Source: Diphasiastrum complanatum (lineage: Eukaryota > Streptophyta > Lycopodiopsida > Lycopodiales > Lycopodiaceae). From it: a DNA stretch of 64,000 bases. A program made the translations under genes and the position numbers. The DNA lies in assembly GCA_029204225.1 (NCBI GenBank), contig CM055106.1, positions 45,019,313 to 45,083,312 on the forward strand, given 5' to 3'. The notes under the pieces were generated by a model. It made no database searches, was not told the origin of the DNA, and saw only the letters and a program-made list of their open reading frames with translations. Within the stretch, counting starts at the first letter, position 1; every line of letters starts with the position of its first letter. Below, piece by piece: positions 10,926 to 20,584 of this stretch.

Positions 10926-11450
10926 ATCAGGCCTTTACGTGTACGCAGAGTGAAAACTATAGCTTATTTTTGTAGTGATGCGTGGCGTAGCAAAAAAAAT
11001 TGAACTATTCATTGCTATTCTCAGCATAACAAAAAACTTTCAAAAGTTTTATTTGCTATGCTAGAGACCCTACCCTTCAAGGTGATATTCACCAGTCGGA
11101 CACAAGTTCTTTAGCTGCGCAATGCCCCTGCCTCGGGCCTCTACATGTACGCTTAGTGATAATCAATCTTCTTTTTGCTATGTTGAGGATAGCGAAAAAA
11201 AATTGAACTGCTATGCTCAGCATAGCAAAAAAGTTTTAAAGGTTATTTTACTATGCTCAGCATAGCAAACTAGTCTTTTAATCATTTTTTTCTTTTGAAA
11301 AAACTATTTCCATCAATGTGATATTCATTAGTCAGGCACTTCAAATTTAAAAAGTCATGAATGGTAAAAATCACGTTGAAGGGCAGGGTTTCTTCAAACG
11401 GAAAAGCCAGTTCAAAAGTTTGGAGTCGTATGCTCAGCATAAGAAGCTAG
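10926..11450. repeat. Duplicated segment with GCTATGCTCAGCATAGC palindromes
   Basis: Two imperfect copies about 207 bp apart start at TCAGGCCTTTACGTGTACGC (10926) and TCGGGCCTCTACATGTACGC (11133). Each carries an A-run followed by ATTGAAC and then palindromes. A perfect 8-bp-arm palindrome, GCTATGCTCAGCATAGC, lies at 11210-11226. A second (arms CTATGCT/AGCATAG) is at 11250-11266, and degenerate versions lie at 11012-11032, 11177-11193 and 11429-11441. No coding potential. Possibly part of a DNA transposon or MITE, but no outer inverted repeats were found. Confidence 0.65.
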
Positions 11451-11969
11451 GGTTTGCTAAGGAGCTGCCTGTGCACGCGTATCTGGCCTAGAACAAGCAG
11501 GATCACCACCTTCTGCAACGATATTTATTGCTGAAGCTTTTGACAGTGAAAAGTTTTTTCTTATCAGAAACAAATCGCCTTGGTAGTAAAATGGAGGCCA
11601 ACTTGCTCCTCTTTCTGCACGCCAGTTTTTCCTTCGAACTGCTCCCGTCTACTTTTGCACCCGGCCTTCTACCGATCTGGTTGCTATTGTTTCTTCTTGA
11701 TAGACTAATTGGATATGCAGAATCCTAAATTCGGACAATATAGAACGGGTGGATGAACAGCTAGACAGTGTGTATGGCTAATCGGCACTCGTATAAGACA
11801 ATTATAGACATCAACCAGCCTTGTGATGCCTTAAAAGACGTGAGTAATTATGAGGCAAAGTTACTTGCTTGTGGGTATGGACATAGTAACATATGCAAAC
11901 GTGTAAACTAAAAAACTGATTAAATTCGATTTTGTATTAAAAAATCTCAATCATACAAACTTCGATATT
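11451..11969. other. Interval with no recognisable gene
   Basis: Noncoding-looking DNA between the palindrome cluster and element C1. A 66-codon frame at 11528-11728 has no motif. The 3' LTR of minus-strand C1 would be expected about here, but with no second copy I cannot place it. Confidence 0.4.
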
Positions 11970-13905
11970 ATGAAATTGATCCTTCTGTTGTTAGGGCATT
12001 CTGCAGTGAGCTAACATATTCTTCCAGGTGATCGACCAGTTGTTGTGCCATCTTCTTCTCAGCTTCGGATTTGGCGTCATGCTGCTTGGCGATCTTTAAC
12101 TCTTTGTCCAGTTGAATAACTTTCTAGCTGATGAGAGTATTCTCCGATCCCATATCTGAGATTCGCTACTCCATTTCTTTTTTCTTCTCCAGCATAGACT
12201 GGATCACTTGTGTAAGGCTCCGGACCAAACCGAGAGCATCACCATAATCTACTATTGTGGAAGTGGTAGCAGCAGAAGGACCTGGTGGTACTATCCTTGG
12301 TTGGCGTAGAACAGATGCTTGTAATTCTTCTTCTTCAAAGAGGTCTTCCTCTTCATAACCCTCAGGCACTGTGGCATCGAACTGCTTTGGTGATTTGACA
12401 ACTTGCTCGACTCGAAGTGTGGCTGGTGCGGCTTCAGCTTGAGGTTGCTGGGGTAGCTGGAATGAATATTCAACATCAGTAGTAGTATCATGGAATTGTT
12501 CGAATCCTCTTCCAGGGAATTGGAGTTCAAAGGACACAAGGCTCTGGGACATTTCAAAAACTTCTGAGGTCCCAAGGGGGTCAGAATCATCGAACATATC
12601 CATAAAATACTGCGTGTTTGGGGAAACAGCTTTTGTGTGTAGGGATGAGGCAGCCTGGGCAACTATGATGGGAATGGTAGTCCCAATGGTCACAGGCTGT
12701 CCGTGAGAGGCAGAGGCGAGAAAAGCATCAGAGGTGAGAGAAATAGGGAGTTTAGTGCGAATAGCAGCAGGGGGTGGAAGCGCAACTGATGATGTCTGCC
12801 CAGTACGACGTCGTGACGTGGAAGGCGAGTCAAGAATGACGATCTCGCTGCGTGGACGACGTCGACTATGTGAATTGAAGGCCTAGTGAGATGACTCGGC
12901 CGGTGCTTCTTCATAAATAGAAAGCACAAAATCCAAGCAAAACCCATGAATTTTATTTTCAAGGTGGGAGGCTGCTATGAGAGATAACAAGAGACTAGCA
13001 ACAAACTACTGCTTGGTATTGCTCTTAATGGCTCTTTTGAGCTCTCCAAAAACAGTCTTGAACCAATTGTATGGTTCCAGAGGGGCCTTGGCTATCTTGA
13101 CATATGACTCAACTATCCTATGCAAGATCTGAGAAGTAATGCGGTCTTTTCTAAGGTTACCAACCATCAGGAAATTGTTAAGAAGTTGAGCAGCGACGTG
13201 TATGGCAGGCTCAGTAATAGCTTCTAGGAGGTAGCCGTCATTGGTTCAATGCAAATCATTTGTAAGGTCAATATAAGGCTTAATAGCCTATTTGGCTTGC
13301 TTATGGTTTGGTGAGGCTTGGGTACCAGATGTTATCCCCTATGGCAGCAAGGGAAGCCTCAGTTACGCGCACCTTGTGTGTGGCTCTCTGGAAAGTAATA
13401 TAAAACTTGGATTTCTCCTCCTTCCAAGTACTGAAGGCAAGAGTGATAAATCCATGTTGATTTTTCCGGAAAAGGCTCTCTCATGAATATCCATTGTAGT
13501 AAGCAGATGCTCCACAAGGGTCATCCACTGAATGACCATGCTTGTGCTAGGAAGGATCATAATATCTGTTGCAGATGGGACATCACGATGGATAGTATAA
13601 CGGGACGACTGAGATGTATCTGTGGAAGACATGATGAACAGAAATGGAAAGTAATACACGCGAGTGTATATCAGAAAACAGTTCTGAAAGTTCTGAAGGC
13701 TTTGGTCGTTGGAAATATTGGCAAGAGCTTTGCTAGCACAAGTGAGGAATGAATCGAATTCAGCCAACTTATAGGTGAATTTGGAGGGTCCATTACACTG
13801 AATACTAGTTTGGCTGATCAGTTCTGAATAGAAATTTGCAGGCTTGTATAGTACTGTAAAAGTAGGCTAAAAAAATGTCTGCGAAGATTTCTGAGATGTT
13901 GAAGC
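11970..13905 (-). pseudogene. Extra ORF downstream of pol in Gypsy C1 (function unknown)
   Basis: Begins MASTSQKSSQTFF at 13905, has a stop after 13 codons, then runs open with LAEFDSFLTCASKALANISN. After a frameshift near 13.4 kb it continues as KVRVTEASLAAIGDNIWYPS, then EAITEPAIHVAAQLLNNFLM, LHRIVESYVKIAKAPLEPYN and ENKIHGFCLDFVLSIYEEAP. The last ~175 open codons (12693-12166) are Pro/Gln/Glu-rich, ending in a heptad-like Glu/Lys segment (LEKKKEME, LDKELKIAKQHDAKSEAEKK) that looks like coiled coil. It sits where Athila-type elements carry an env-like ORF, but I see no signal peptide or clear membrane span. No family recognised. Broken by a few stops and shifts. Confidence 0.5.
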
Positions 13906-14417
13906 CATCCGACGAATGTTTTCCAGGGTTGGCAAAAGATGAACCTTCACCCACGAGGGTCCTTTACCCAAGTATTGTCATAAATGCAAATTTTCAAGAA
14001 CCTATGGCCAACTCAATTTTGACATTTTAAGACCATCTAGCATGTTACCAAAGGTTTCTAAGGAAAGTAAGGTGCTCGACGAAGGTTTCAAAAATGGCAT
14101 ATCATTCGCCTAACTCAAAAAAGAAACTTCTTCGCCCAACTCAATATAGATATATCTGAAGTGGATGTTCAATCTGAAAGCTCAACGCAGGTTTCCAAAA
14201 CTGTATAGGAAACTTATGACCGAAACAATAATTGTATAAGTCATTTTCTTTCTCTTTTTCCATGCTGATGACTTTTCTGACTTTTGCTCATCAGTCTTTT
14301 CTCATTTTTTCTTTTCTCATTTTTTTTCTTTTTTACTATCTTTTCCAAACAAAACTTAACAAAAAATATTGAAAACAAAAAATTTGAAAAACAAATAAAA
14401 TTAAAAAATCATTTAGA
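13906..14417. other. Spacer between integrase and the extra ORF in C1
   Basis: Noncoding. The minus strand has a T-rich and A-rich low-complexity stretch at 14280-14400, then GAGCTTTCAGATTGAACATC near 14180 and GAGTTGGGCGAAG. The same order occurs in C3 at 54601-54874 and 59458-59588, where Copia II interrupts it, so this is the matching uninterrupted site. Confidence 0.75.
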
Positions 14418-15121
14418 TCATGCTTGCTGAACTGGCGAAGCAGGCTGCCAAAACTTGCGTAATCGGCTACCATTCACAGGAGTATCAAATTGTTTTTCAT
14501 CCGAGTGCTCAAGAATTACTGCACCATAGTTCAGGATTTCCTTCACTTTATACAGGCCTTCACTGGTAAACTTCAATTTTTCCTTGATCAGCTTGGTTTT
14601 GTACATCAGTGCAAGATCTCCGATTTTTAGATCCTTTTTGTGCAATCGACGATCGTGCCATGCCTTGCAGCGGCCTTTCTCTGCTGCTAACGCAACTGCC
14701 ATTAATTGTGTTTCACATAATTTGTGCAATGCTTCATGACGTAGTTGTAAAGACTTATCATCATTTAATCGCTCTGTTGCTGTTATGGGTAAAGATGGGA
14801 TTAAAAATTCAATCGACATGACAACATCTTGACCATAAACCAATTGAAAGGGTGTTTGATTTGTACTATTTTTTTGTAAGCAGTTCTGAATGCCCATAAT
14901 GTTGCATACAATTTATGTTCCCAATCAGATCGACTTGCTTCAACTGTTTTCGTCATAATAGTGCAGAGAATCTTATTGGAAGATTCAGCTTGGCCATTCC
15001 CTCTAGGATAGTAAGGAGTAAACATGCTGCAACTGGAAAGTAGTTCGGGCAAATGCGTAAAGAAGTTAGAAAATAATATTATAATTACTTTATAGTTATT
15101 TTTCTCTCTCCTACATGGCAT
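14418..15121 (-). pseudogene. Gypsy C1 integrase, C-terminal half
   Basis: Two overlapping minus frames. The first has FTPYYPRGNGQAESSNKIL with the Glu of the DDE triad, then WEHKLYATLWAFRTAYKK. The second, after a -1/+1 shift, carries NQTPFQLVYGQDVVMSIEFL, EALHKLCETQL, KAWHDRRLHKKDLKIGDLAL and NGSRLRKFW, the small C-terminal DNA-binding region. C2 and C3 match almost residue for residue. The two catalytic Asp and the H2C2 zinc domain are deleted, so no strand-transfer activity is possible. Confidence 0.9.
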
Positions 15122-15124
15122 TTC

Positions 15125-16160
15125 TTATAGGGCCCTCTTTGGGACCATATTTTCTCTAATGGTCCAGTTTATTACATCAGTTTGCGAATCATCATGTATG
15201 ACAATCCTCCTCCATTGACGTCCTTCATCTGATTCTTCATCAGAGTGAACTATAGTAGCAGAGCTTGAAACCATGGTTCGTTGGTCTGTTGGCTTCGTAA
15301 TCCAAGTATCAGGATTGATCTTCACTACAAAATCGTGATTCGACAGCATGATACGGTTCTATCCCTAGTCCTGAAGAGCTTGTGACATTCGGAGTCAGGG
15401 TCTACCTAGCAGAACACTCTAGGATTGGGAAGAATCAGATAAGTCCAAGCAAATCTAGCACAAAATGAACTCCGACTACTTTAGTATGCACATCATTGGC
15501 TATGCCTAAGGGTTTCACACTAGACTGGTCAGCTAGTCGAATCATAAAATGAGTGCTTACTATATGAGTAAGTCTCCATTTGTGGTAAAGTTTGGAGGAT
15601 ATGATGTTCACTCCTGATCCTCTGTCGACTATGGTTGATTCTTTTGGAAATCCACGATGTGTGATCGAGATTGTCACATGTTTGGTATCCTTCTCCCAAC
15701 CCACACCTACTTGGTGGATTGGTTGTGATTTCTCTACTTCTTCATTTGACACCAAATTTGTAGGGTGCACTTCTAGTTTTTCACTGCCTAGTCCATCTAT
15801 ATAAGTCTTCAATCCTCTTCAAAGGATCAGATGTGTCTTGAGTAAGGTGCCTAAGGGCATTCTAACATCACTTCTCAGTAGATCGACTAGGATAGTGGTG
15901 TGGTCTTTTTTCTCTTCCTTGCTATGGAAAGGGACTTCAAAACTAGAATGCTCATTTGCATTTTGTCCCGTCTCATGGATGAACTGTAGTAACCTAGGAT
16001 TTACTAGGGAGCGAGGAGAAGCGGTGGGCCATTGGTCATTAGCGCCGTCAGGTTGATGTTGATCTTGCTCTCAGGCTATCTCTCTAGCTTGATCTAGGGC
16101 TTGGGCTTCTTTCACCCACTCCTTCATTCTCCTAAAGTTACCTTGCTCGACTGTGGAGTT
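15125..16160 (-). pseudogene. Gypsy C1 protease region
   Basis: Minus-strand frames with ETGQNANEHSSFEVPFHSKE-type linker, then VGWEKDTKHVTISITHRG and ESTIVDRGSGVNIISSKLYH, the retropepsin flap/active-site area with DSG changed to DRG, followed by DVHTKVVGVHFVLDLLGL and, after a shift, the domain end. An acidic segment follows (15349-15125), fused directly to integrase sequence at ~15121. The catalytic Asp is kept but the Ser is lost. Dead copy. Confidence 0.65.
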
Positions 16161-16171
16161 GGGGTATTCAC

Positions 16172-16850
16172 CTATGTATAGGAATTTGAAGTTCCACTAG
16201 CAGGACCAGTGGTAGTAGTTTTGGATGGCTCATTTTCTTTTCTCTTTTGGGCTCTTGTTTGAATGAATACTGGCATCGTAGATGCCTTGGGCTCTCCTAC
16301 CACACTCACCAAATGTAGAGGGGTAGAGGATTCTCCTTTTTTCTCCTGTCTAATTGGGCATGTGAGATATGGGTGTCCGTACCCGCAATCTCGGCATAGA
16401 GACACAAAGTTACCTTGTGGCTTGTTGGGGCACTCGACAATTCTATGGTTCTCTCCACATCCGTAACATTTGATGGGAGCTCTAAATCCAGTACCTCTAA
16501 GCTGATTGGCATAAATAGGCACTAAGTCTCCGTTCTCCGAGTCTATCTATGAAATGCACTAGAATGGATTCTTGTGCTTCCTCTCCAGGGTAGTAGGGTT
16601 CTTCAGTCACCTTGACTATGTTCAACTGTTGAGTAGCTGGTTGCAGGTTTTGTACTACTAAACCTTGGGTTCTGGAGAGAATGTGAGGTAATGCCAGTCT
16701 AGGTGGTGGTTGGGGTAGAGCACTTGGCGTTGCACCAACGGAGCAAGATTGGGTGCAGGTTGGGTTGCTTGGTTCCTAAGATTATAGCAACATTCATTCG
16801 TATCATTACAAATATGGCAATATCGGGCAGGTCGCTCTAACCTCTGTCTT
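16172..16850 (-). pseudogene. Gypsy C1 nucleocapsid/zinc-knuckle region
   Basis: The 116-codon frame at 16522-16172 has CYGCGENHRIVEC (CX2CX4HX4C) followed by CRDCGYGHPYLTC (one residue short before His). QTRAQKRKENEPS follows. C3 has the matching knuckle GENHRAAKC at ~50975. Between 16522 and 16850 the frame is heavily broken, though NLRNQATQPAPNLAPL-like, proline-rich sequence can be followed. Confidence 0.7.
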
Positions 16851-16852
16851 AA

Positions 16853-17799
16853 CTATGGGAATTCATTTCTGGTATGGTTGCCTTGACAGTGTGGACACCA
16901 AGTGGCTTCTCTCCTCGGATAGGCGTGGGTATGGCCTGGTTGCATGCCCTTCAGCTTTTGGTCTACAGGTGCAGTAAGGTTGATTGTGAGCTTTTTGATC
17001 TGCTCATTGCTTTGGGTGTGCAACCTCTCCATGGCAGATATGATGGTGTCGACACTATCGGTAGTAGAGGCAAAGGCGTCATCGTGCAATTTGTCCTTAC
17101 GTTTGTCTCTTCATTCCGGGCCCTTCTGTGCTTTCATTTCTAGTCGGAGTTATCGGAGTCTGAACTAGTGCTCTCACTATCAGCGTAGGCTGCTTGAAAA
17201 GACGCGTATTTGTCCCTTCGTTTCATTCGATTTCTGGTCCCCTTAGGTAATCCTGCCATGAACCAGGTTAGGACACTATGGTCTGGGACGCTATCAGGAT
17301 CGCATCCACCACGCAGTCTTTTGATCCGCTCAATGTAATCTCATAGGGACTCGTTCTTCTTATCCATACGTATTCGGCCCAATTGCAAGAATGGATCAGC
17401 AATAAAGCAGGTGGTTTTGAATCTTGTGATAAATTCAGCCTGTAAAATATTCCAATCATCACGTTCGTTCTGCTCAAGATTGAAATACCAACCTTTAGCG
17501 GTATCGGTTAAGCACAGATTGAAGTATCTTAACAGCTCTTGCAGTCTGTCATCTCCATAGGCTCTACACTCTTGGGTGTAGATCTGTAGAAATCTTCGTG
17601 GATCTCCCTTGCCATCAATCCTTTGAAGGTCCATTGTGGGAAAATTTCGGACTGCATGGGGCACAAACGGCCTAGGATTGTCCATTGGCGGTGGATCTAT
17701 GTCAACTGGTTTGAGTAATATCTCAATTGGTAGGTTGACAAACTCTTCTGGTTCAGGGAGATCCAGGGTGAATAATCTCCTTCCGGATCTCATATGCAT
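16853..17799 (-). pseudogene. Gypsy C1 gag capsid region
   Basis: Starts MHMRSGRRLFTLDLPEPEE at 17799 and contains a recognisable retrotransposon gag core: IDGKGDPRRFLQIYTQECRA, LQELLRYFNLCLTDTAKGWY, NILQAEFITRFKT. A stop follows at ~17341, then DYIERIKRLRGGCDP and LTWFMAGLPKGTRNRMKRRD, and at 17089-16853 CPHCQGNHTRNEF, a knuckle that has lost its last Cys. Three or so interruptions. Gag multimerises into the particle in the family. Start chosen at the first Met before the conserved block. Confidence 0.8.
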
Positions 17800-17800
17800 A

Positions 17801-18060
17801 TAACGGAATGAAAATTAAGACTATTTTTAATATTTTCGTCTTTCTGATATTTTTTTATCTTTCGGTGTATAGGTGATCAGATGCTGGATCTGATAAGGGA
17901 TCTAACCGATGTGATGATGAATCTCAGATCGGGATCAAAACAAAGTCGGACAAGATGGATGAGAAGCAGAGTAATTGCGAATCCAAAAGGCAATCGGAGA
18001 AAATTAAAATACAGAAAAATACAGATGGGTTCCGATTGTGAAAAGATCAAGAAAAATTCT
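17801..18060. other. Upstream leader of Gypsy C1, no gene
   Basis: Lies 5' of gag on the minus strand. Several GATC-rich phrases (ggatctgataagggatctaa) occur, but no clear tRNA-complementary PBS, so the LTR/leader border is unknown. Confidence 0.4.
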
Positions 18061-18490
18061 AGAATCTCTCTGATGGCGAGTTATACAGGACGAGTAATAG
18101 CAGGCGCGAGTAATAGGATTATAACTCGCCGAGCTGTCCACTTGCTAAAAACGATGATCAAAACAATTTGTGAAGATGGCGAGTAATGGGCAATAAAATT
18201 ATAACTCGCCAGTCTCTCAGATGATAGATCTTTGTGTTTTCAGGCCACTGTTCTGATGGCGAATAAAGATAATGAATAAAAATTCAAAAAACTCTGATGG
18301 CGAGTAATAGCCTAATAACTCGTCGATTACCAAATTGATAGCTCTGAGGCTACTATTCACCCTGCTCTGATGACGAGTAATTTTGGCTCGAAAAAAGTGT
18401 CAACAAGCTCTCTGGCGAGTAATAGGTGACAAGGGGAGTAATGTCTCTGATGGCGAGTTATAATTTATAACTCGCCAGGCTCACAGAACA
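18061..18490. repeat. Array of GGCGAGTTAT/ATAACTCGCC stem-loop repeats
   Basis: The motif CT(C/G)TGATGGCGAGT(A/T)AT recurs at about 18070, 18252, 18294, 18365, 18412 and 18445, with the inverted form ATAACTCGCC at 18121, 18201 and 18466. The best unit is a perfect hairpin at 18451-18477: TGGCGAGTTATA, a 3-nt loop ATT, then TATAACTCGCCA. The segment lies upstream of C1 gag, so it could belong to the C1 LTR/leader or be a separate insertion. Confidence 0.75.
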
Positions 18491-18940
18491 ATGTGTTTGG
18501 AGCCTGCCTAACTCTCTGGAGAAGTGGTGAGTAGGTTGCCGCTGACAGGTTAGAATCCACACTGCCCCTGCCTCTGCCCTAACATAAATGTATCATCAAT
18601 TATCATTTTGTTTTTGGAAGACGAAGGCGATTGAAATCTAAAAGGGTTTCAAATCCGTCTCTAAAAATCGTGATAAAATCCTTTTATGATAATGGGCTCA
18701 GAAATGTGATGGTGCCTTCCACAATTGCCATAGCAGCCTTCAAAAATTAGGGCCAAGTTGTAAAAAGTGCAACGCTGCCCTTGAAACTAGCGTGCCTATA
18801 CTGCTTGCCTTTGCCTTGCGGTAAAAAGGAGATGCCATCAATTTTCAAATGTAGCAATGAGCACTAATTACACACAAATATCCACTAGGGACTTCACAGA
18901 GTATTAGGACTTATAATATATCATGAAGTTCTACTTCCGT
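18491..18940. other. Interval with no recognisable gene
   Basis: No coding motif, LTR end or PBS seen. It separates the stem-loop array from the 20-bp tandem repeat. Confidence 0.4.
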
Positions 18941-19085
18941 AGCTCTGAGTTTTTGTAGAGCAGCTCTGAATTCTAGCGGCAACAGCTCAAAAATTCTGTG
19001 GTCAGCTCTGAGTTTTACGGAGGAGCTCTGAATTTCAGCAGTCAACTCTGAATTTTGCGGAGCACCTCTGAATTTCAGACTTCAA
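18941..19085. repeat. Seven-copy tandem repeat, ~20-bp unit (AGCTCTGAATTTTGCGGAGC)
   Basis: Units start at 18941, 18962, 18984, 19004, 19024, 19044 and 19064, giving spacings 21, 22, 20, 20, 20, 20. Each begins A(G/A/C)CTCTGA or a near variant and the rest varies. There are no spacers, so this is a minisatellite and not a CRISPR array. Confidence 0.85.
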
Positions 19086-20584
19086 TGAAAGTGTTGATCA
19101 CGAAGCTCATTTTTTCCTACCTACACTAACACAACATTATTCAATAAACAAAGGAGCCCACCAACCGCAGCTCCAAGAGGCTTATGACTCAGTCAATACA
19201 AACTCCGAAAATATTGCTTTCAGTCATATAGTTGCAGATTCAGGCACTTTATCAACGCTCTAAATGGTGATTATATGTAGAATAGACTAGATGTCCTCCT
19301 GACTTCAGAGATCCTTCTGTGACACAGAATGGTATACAAAGTCATTTTTTGCCACATTAATTGGGGCAAGTCAGTCGTTCGAGCTTCGAGCTTAGAGCTT
19401 TCGAGCTTCCAACATCAGGCCCATGGGATTTTCGCCATAAGGCGCTATAAACGAAGCTCGAATATATCACCCTATTAAGGCATTGTCTACGGAATTGTCC
19501 ACGGTAGTGTCTCAGTCGGTATGTATTGCAATACATAAGAAGGTATAAATATAGGCCTTTGTCTAATAATTGCACACCTTTTCCCAATACATTGCATGTT
19601 CCTTGTTTGATTGTAAAGGTCATAAATTGTTGCCATAATTCATTTGCAGGCCATGGAGCTCCACATTTGTCCGGCCTTGTAGAAACTCCTCTTGATAATT
19701 TTTTATCTTTTTGATAGACAATTTTTGTAAAAATGATTTATGTGCTGATGAGAAATATGGTTGAAAACATTAGTAGGCATTTTAATCAGTGGATCAAAGC
19801 GCATGAGTTCGTTGGCCATTTTCTTCCAGCTGTCTTGCTTGGTTTCGGTATTACAATTTGTATTGCATCTTCCCCTACAGATATTGTGCGACGTCGAATG
19901 ATGACATTCAAGGAACCTGTCAATCATGTATAAAAACTCTTTAGAAGCATTCCAGACAATCTTAGCTAAAAACATTCTATCACATAAAATCAAGTACTAT
20001 TCTAATAACTTTGTTTCTCTTTCAAACTCATCGATATCTCTCCATATTGGATCCCAAGAAGATTTTACCGCCTCCGTAATGCCTTGTGCTCAGGTGTCCT
20101 TTGTATTTTGGGACCACCTCCAAGAGCATAATGTCCATCCAATTTACTCTCTCCAAGGAATCTGTCGTTCAAATAAAAAACCCAAGAACTCGTCAAATTG
20201 GTCGAATCATAGATCTCATTGTAATAAATGAAAAAGAAAAGCATTGTATTTTGGGACCACCTCCAAGAGCATAATGTCCATCCAATTTTCTCTCTCCTAG
20301 GAATCTGTCGTTCTCTCTCCTCAATCTTTTATCCGATTCATTTATGCTTTAGCAAACTCATCTGCAGCTTTGCATGATTCAAATTTTGTGTTACCATTTT
20401 TTTTTTTCAGAATCTCCTAGCCAGTACAAGTTATGTTTGGAGCTCCCACGGTCAGGACAACCTTGCTTCCAGCTTCGCACATAACGGTTTTAAAAAAATA
20501 ATTTCAAATATGCACAAAAATTAATTCTAGTGCATAAGTATCAAAACGTTGATCCACAAATGGATAGAACTAAAATATCATTAA
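19086..20584. other. Interval with no recognisable gene
   Basis: Mostly unassignable AT-rich DNA. A short repetitive run of CGAGCTT words lies at 19378-19412. Frames near 19700-20230 carry no motif I can defend. A 70-bp direct repeat within it is listed separately. Confidence 0.4.
20101..20313. repeat. 70-bp direct repeat pair
   Basis: Copies at 20101-20170 and 20244-20313 share TTGTATTTTGGGACCACCTC, AAGAGCATAATGTCCATCCA and end TCTGTCGTTC, with only a few differences. Spacing is 143 bp. Recent local duplication. Confidence 0.85.

Larger units (their letters stand above)
11970..17800 (-). mobile_element. Ty3/Gypsy element C1 (minus; RT and RNase H deleted)
   Basis: Read on the minus strand: gag (17799-16853), zinc-knuckle region (16850-16172), protease (about 16160-15125), then a direct jump to the integrase C-terminal half (15121-14418), an AT-rich spacer and an additional ORF (13905-11970). 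RT, RNase H and the integrase core are missing. C2 (23.65-24.93 kb) and C3 (50.1-54.9 kb) supply the missing parts and confirm the family. No LTR pair or PBS was identified for C1. Confidence 0.8.

Noticed and set aside
10960-11270. Organelle-derived insertion suggested by tight hairpins
   Set aside because: No organellar gene or other plastid/mitochondrial landmark accompanies the palindromes.
12291-12962. Alternative minus frames overlapping the C1 extra ORF (His/Leu/Pro-rich)
   Set aside because: The frame at 12166-12693 joins sensibly to upstream and downstream sequence; the others look like out-of-frame translations.
18941-19085. CRISPR-like regular repeat
   Set aside because: No spacers: units are contiguous at ~20 bp, and the window is plant nuclear DNA. 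It is a minisatellite.
19733-19933. Possible MULE transposase remnant (NMVENISRHFNQWIK resembles the region before the C-terminus of MuDR-like transposases)
   Set aside because: Only ~15 residues look similar, neither flank continues the match, and no TIRs were found. Too weak to annotate.
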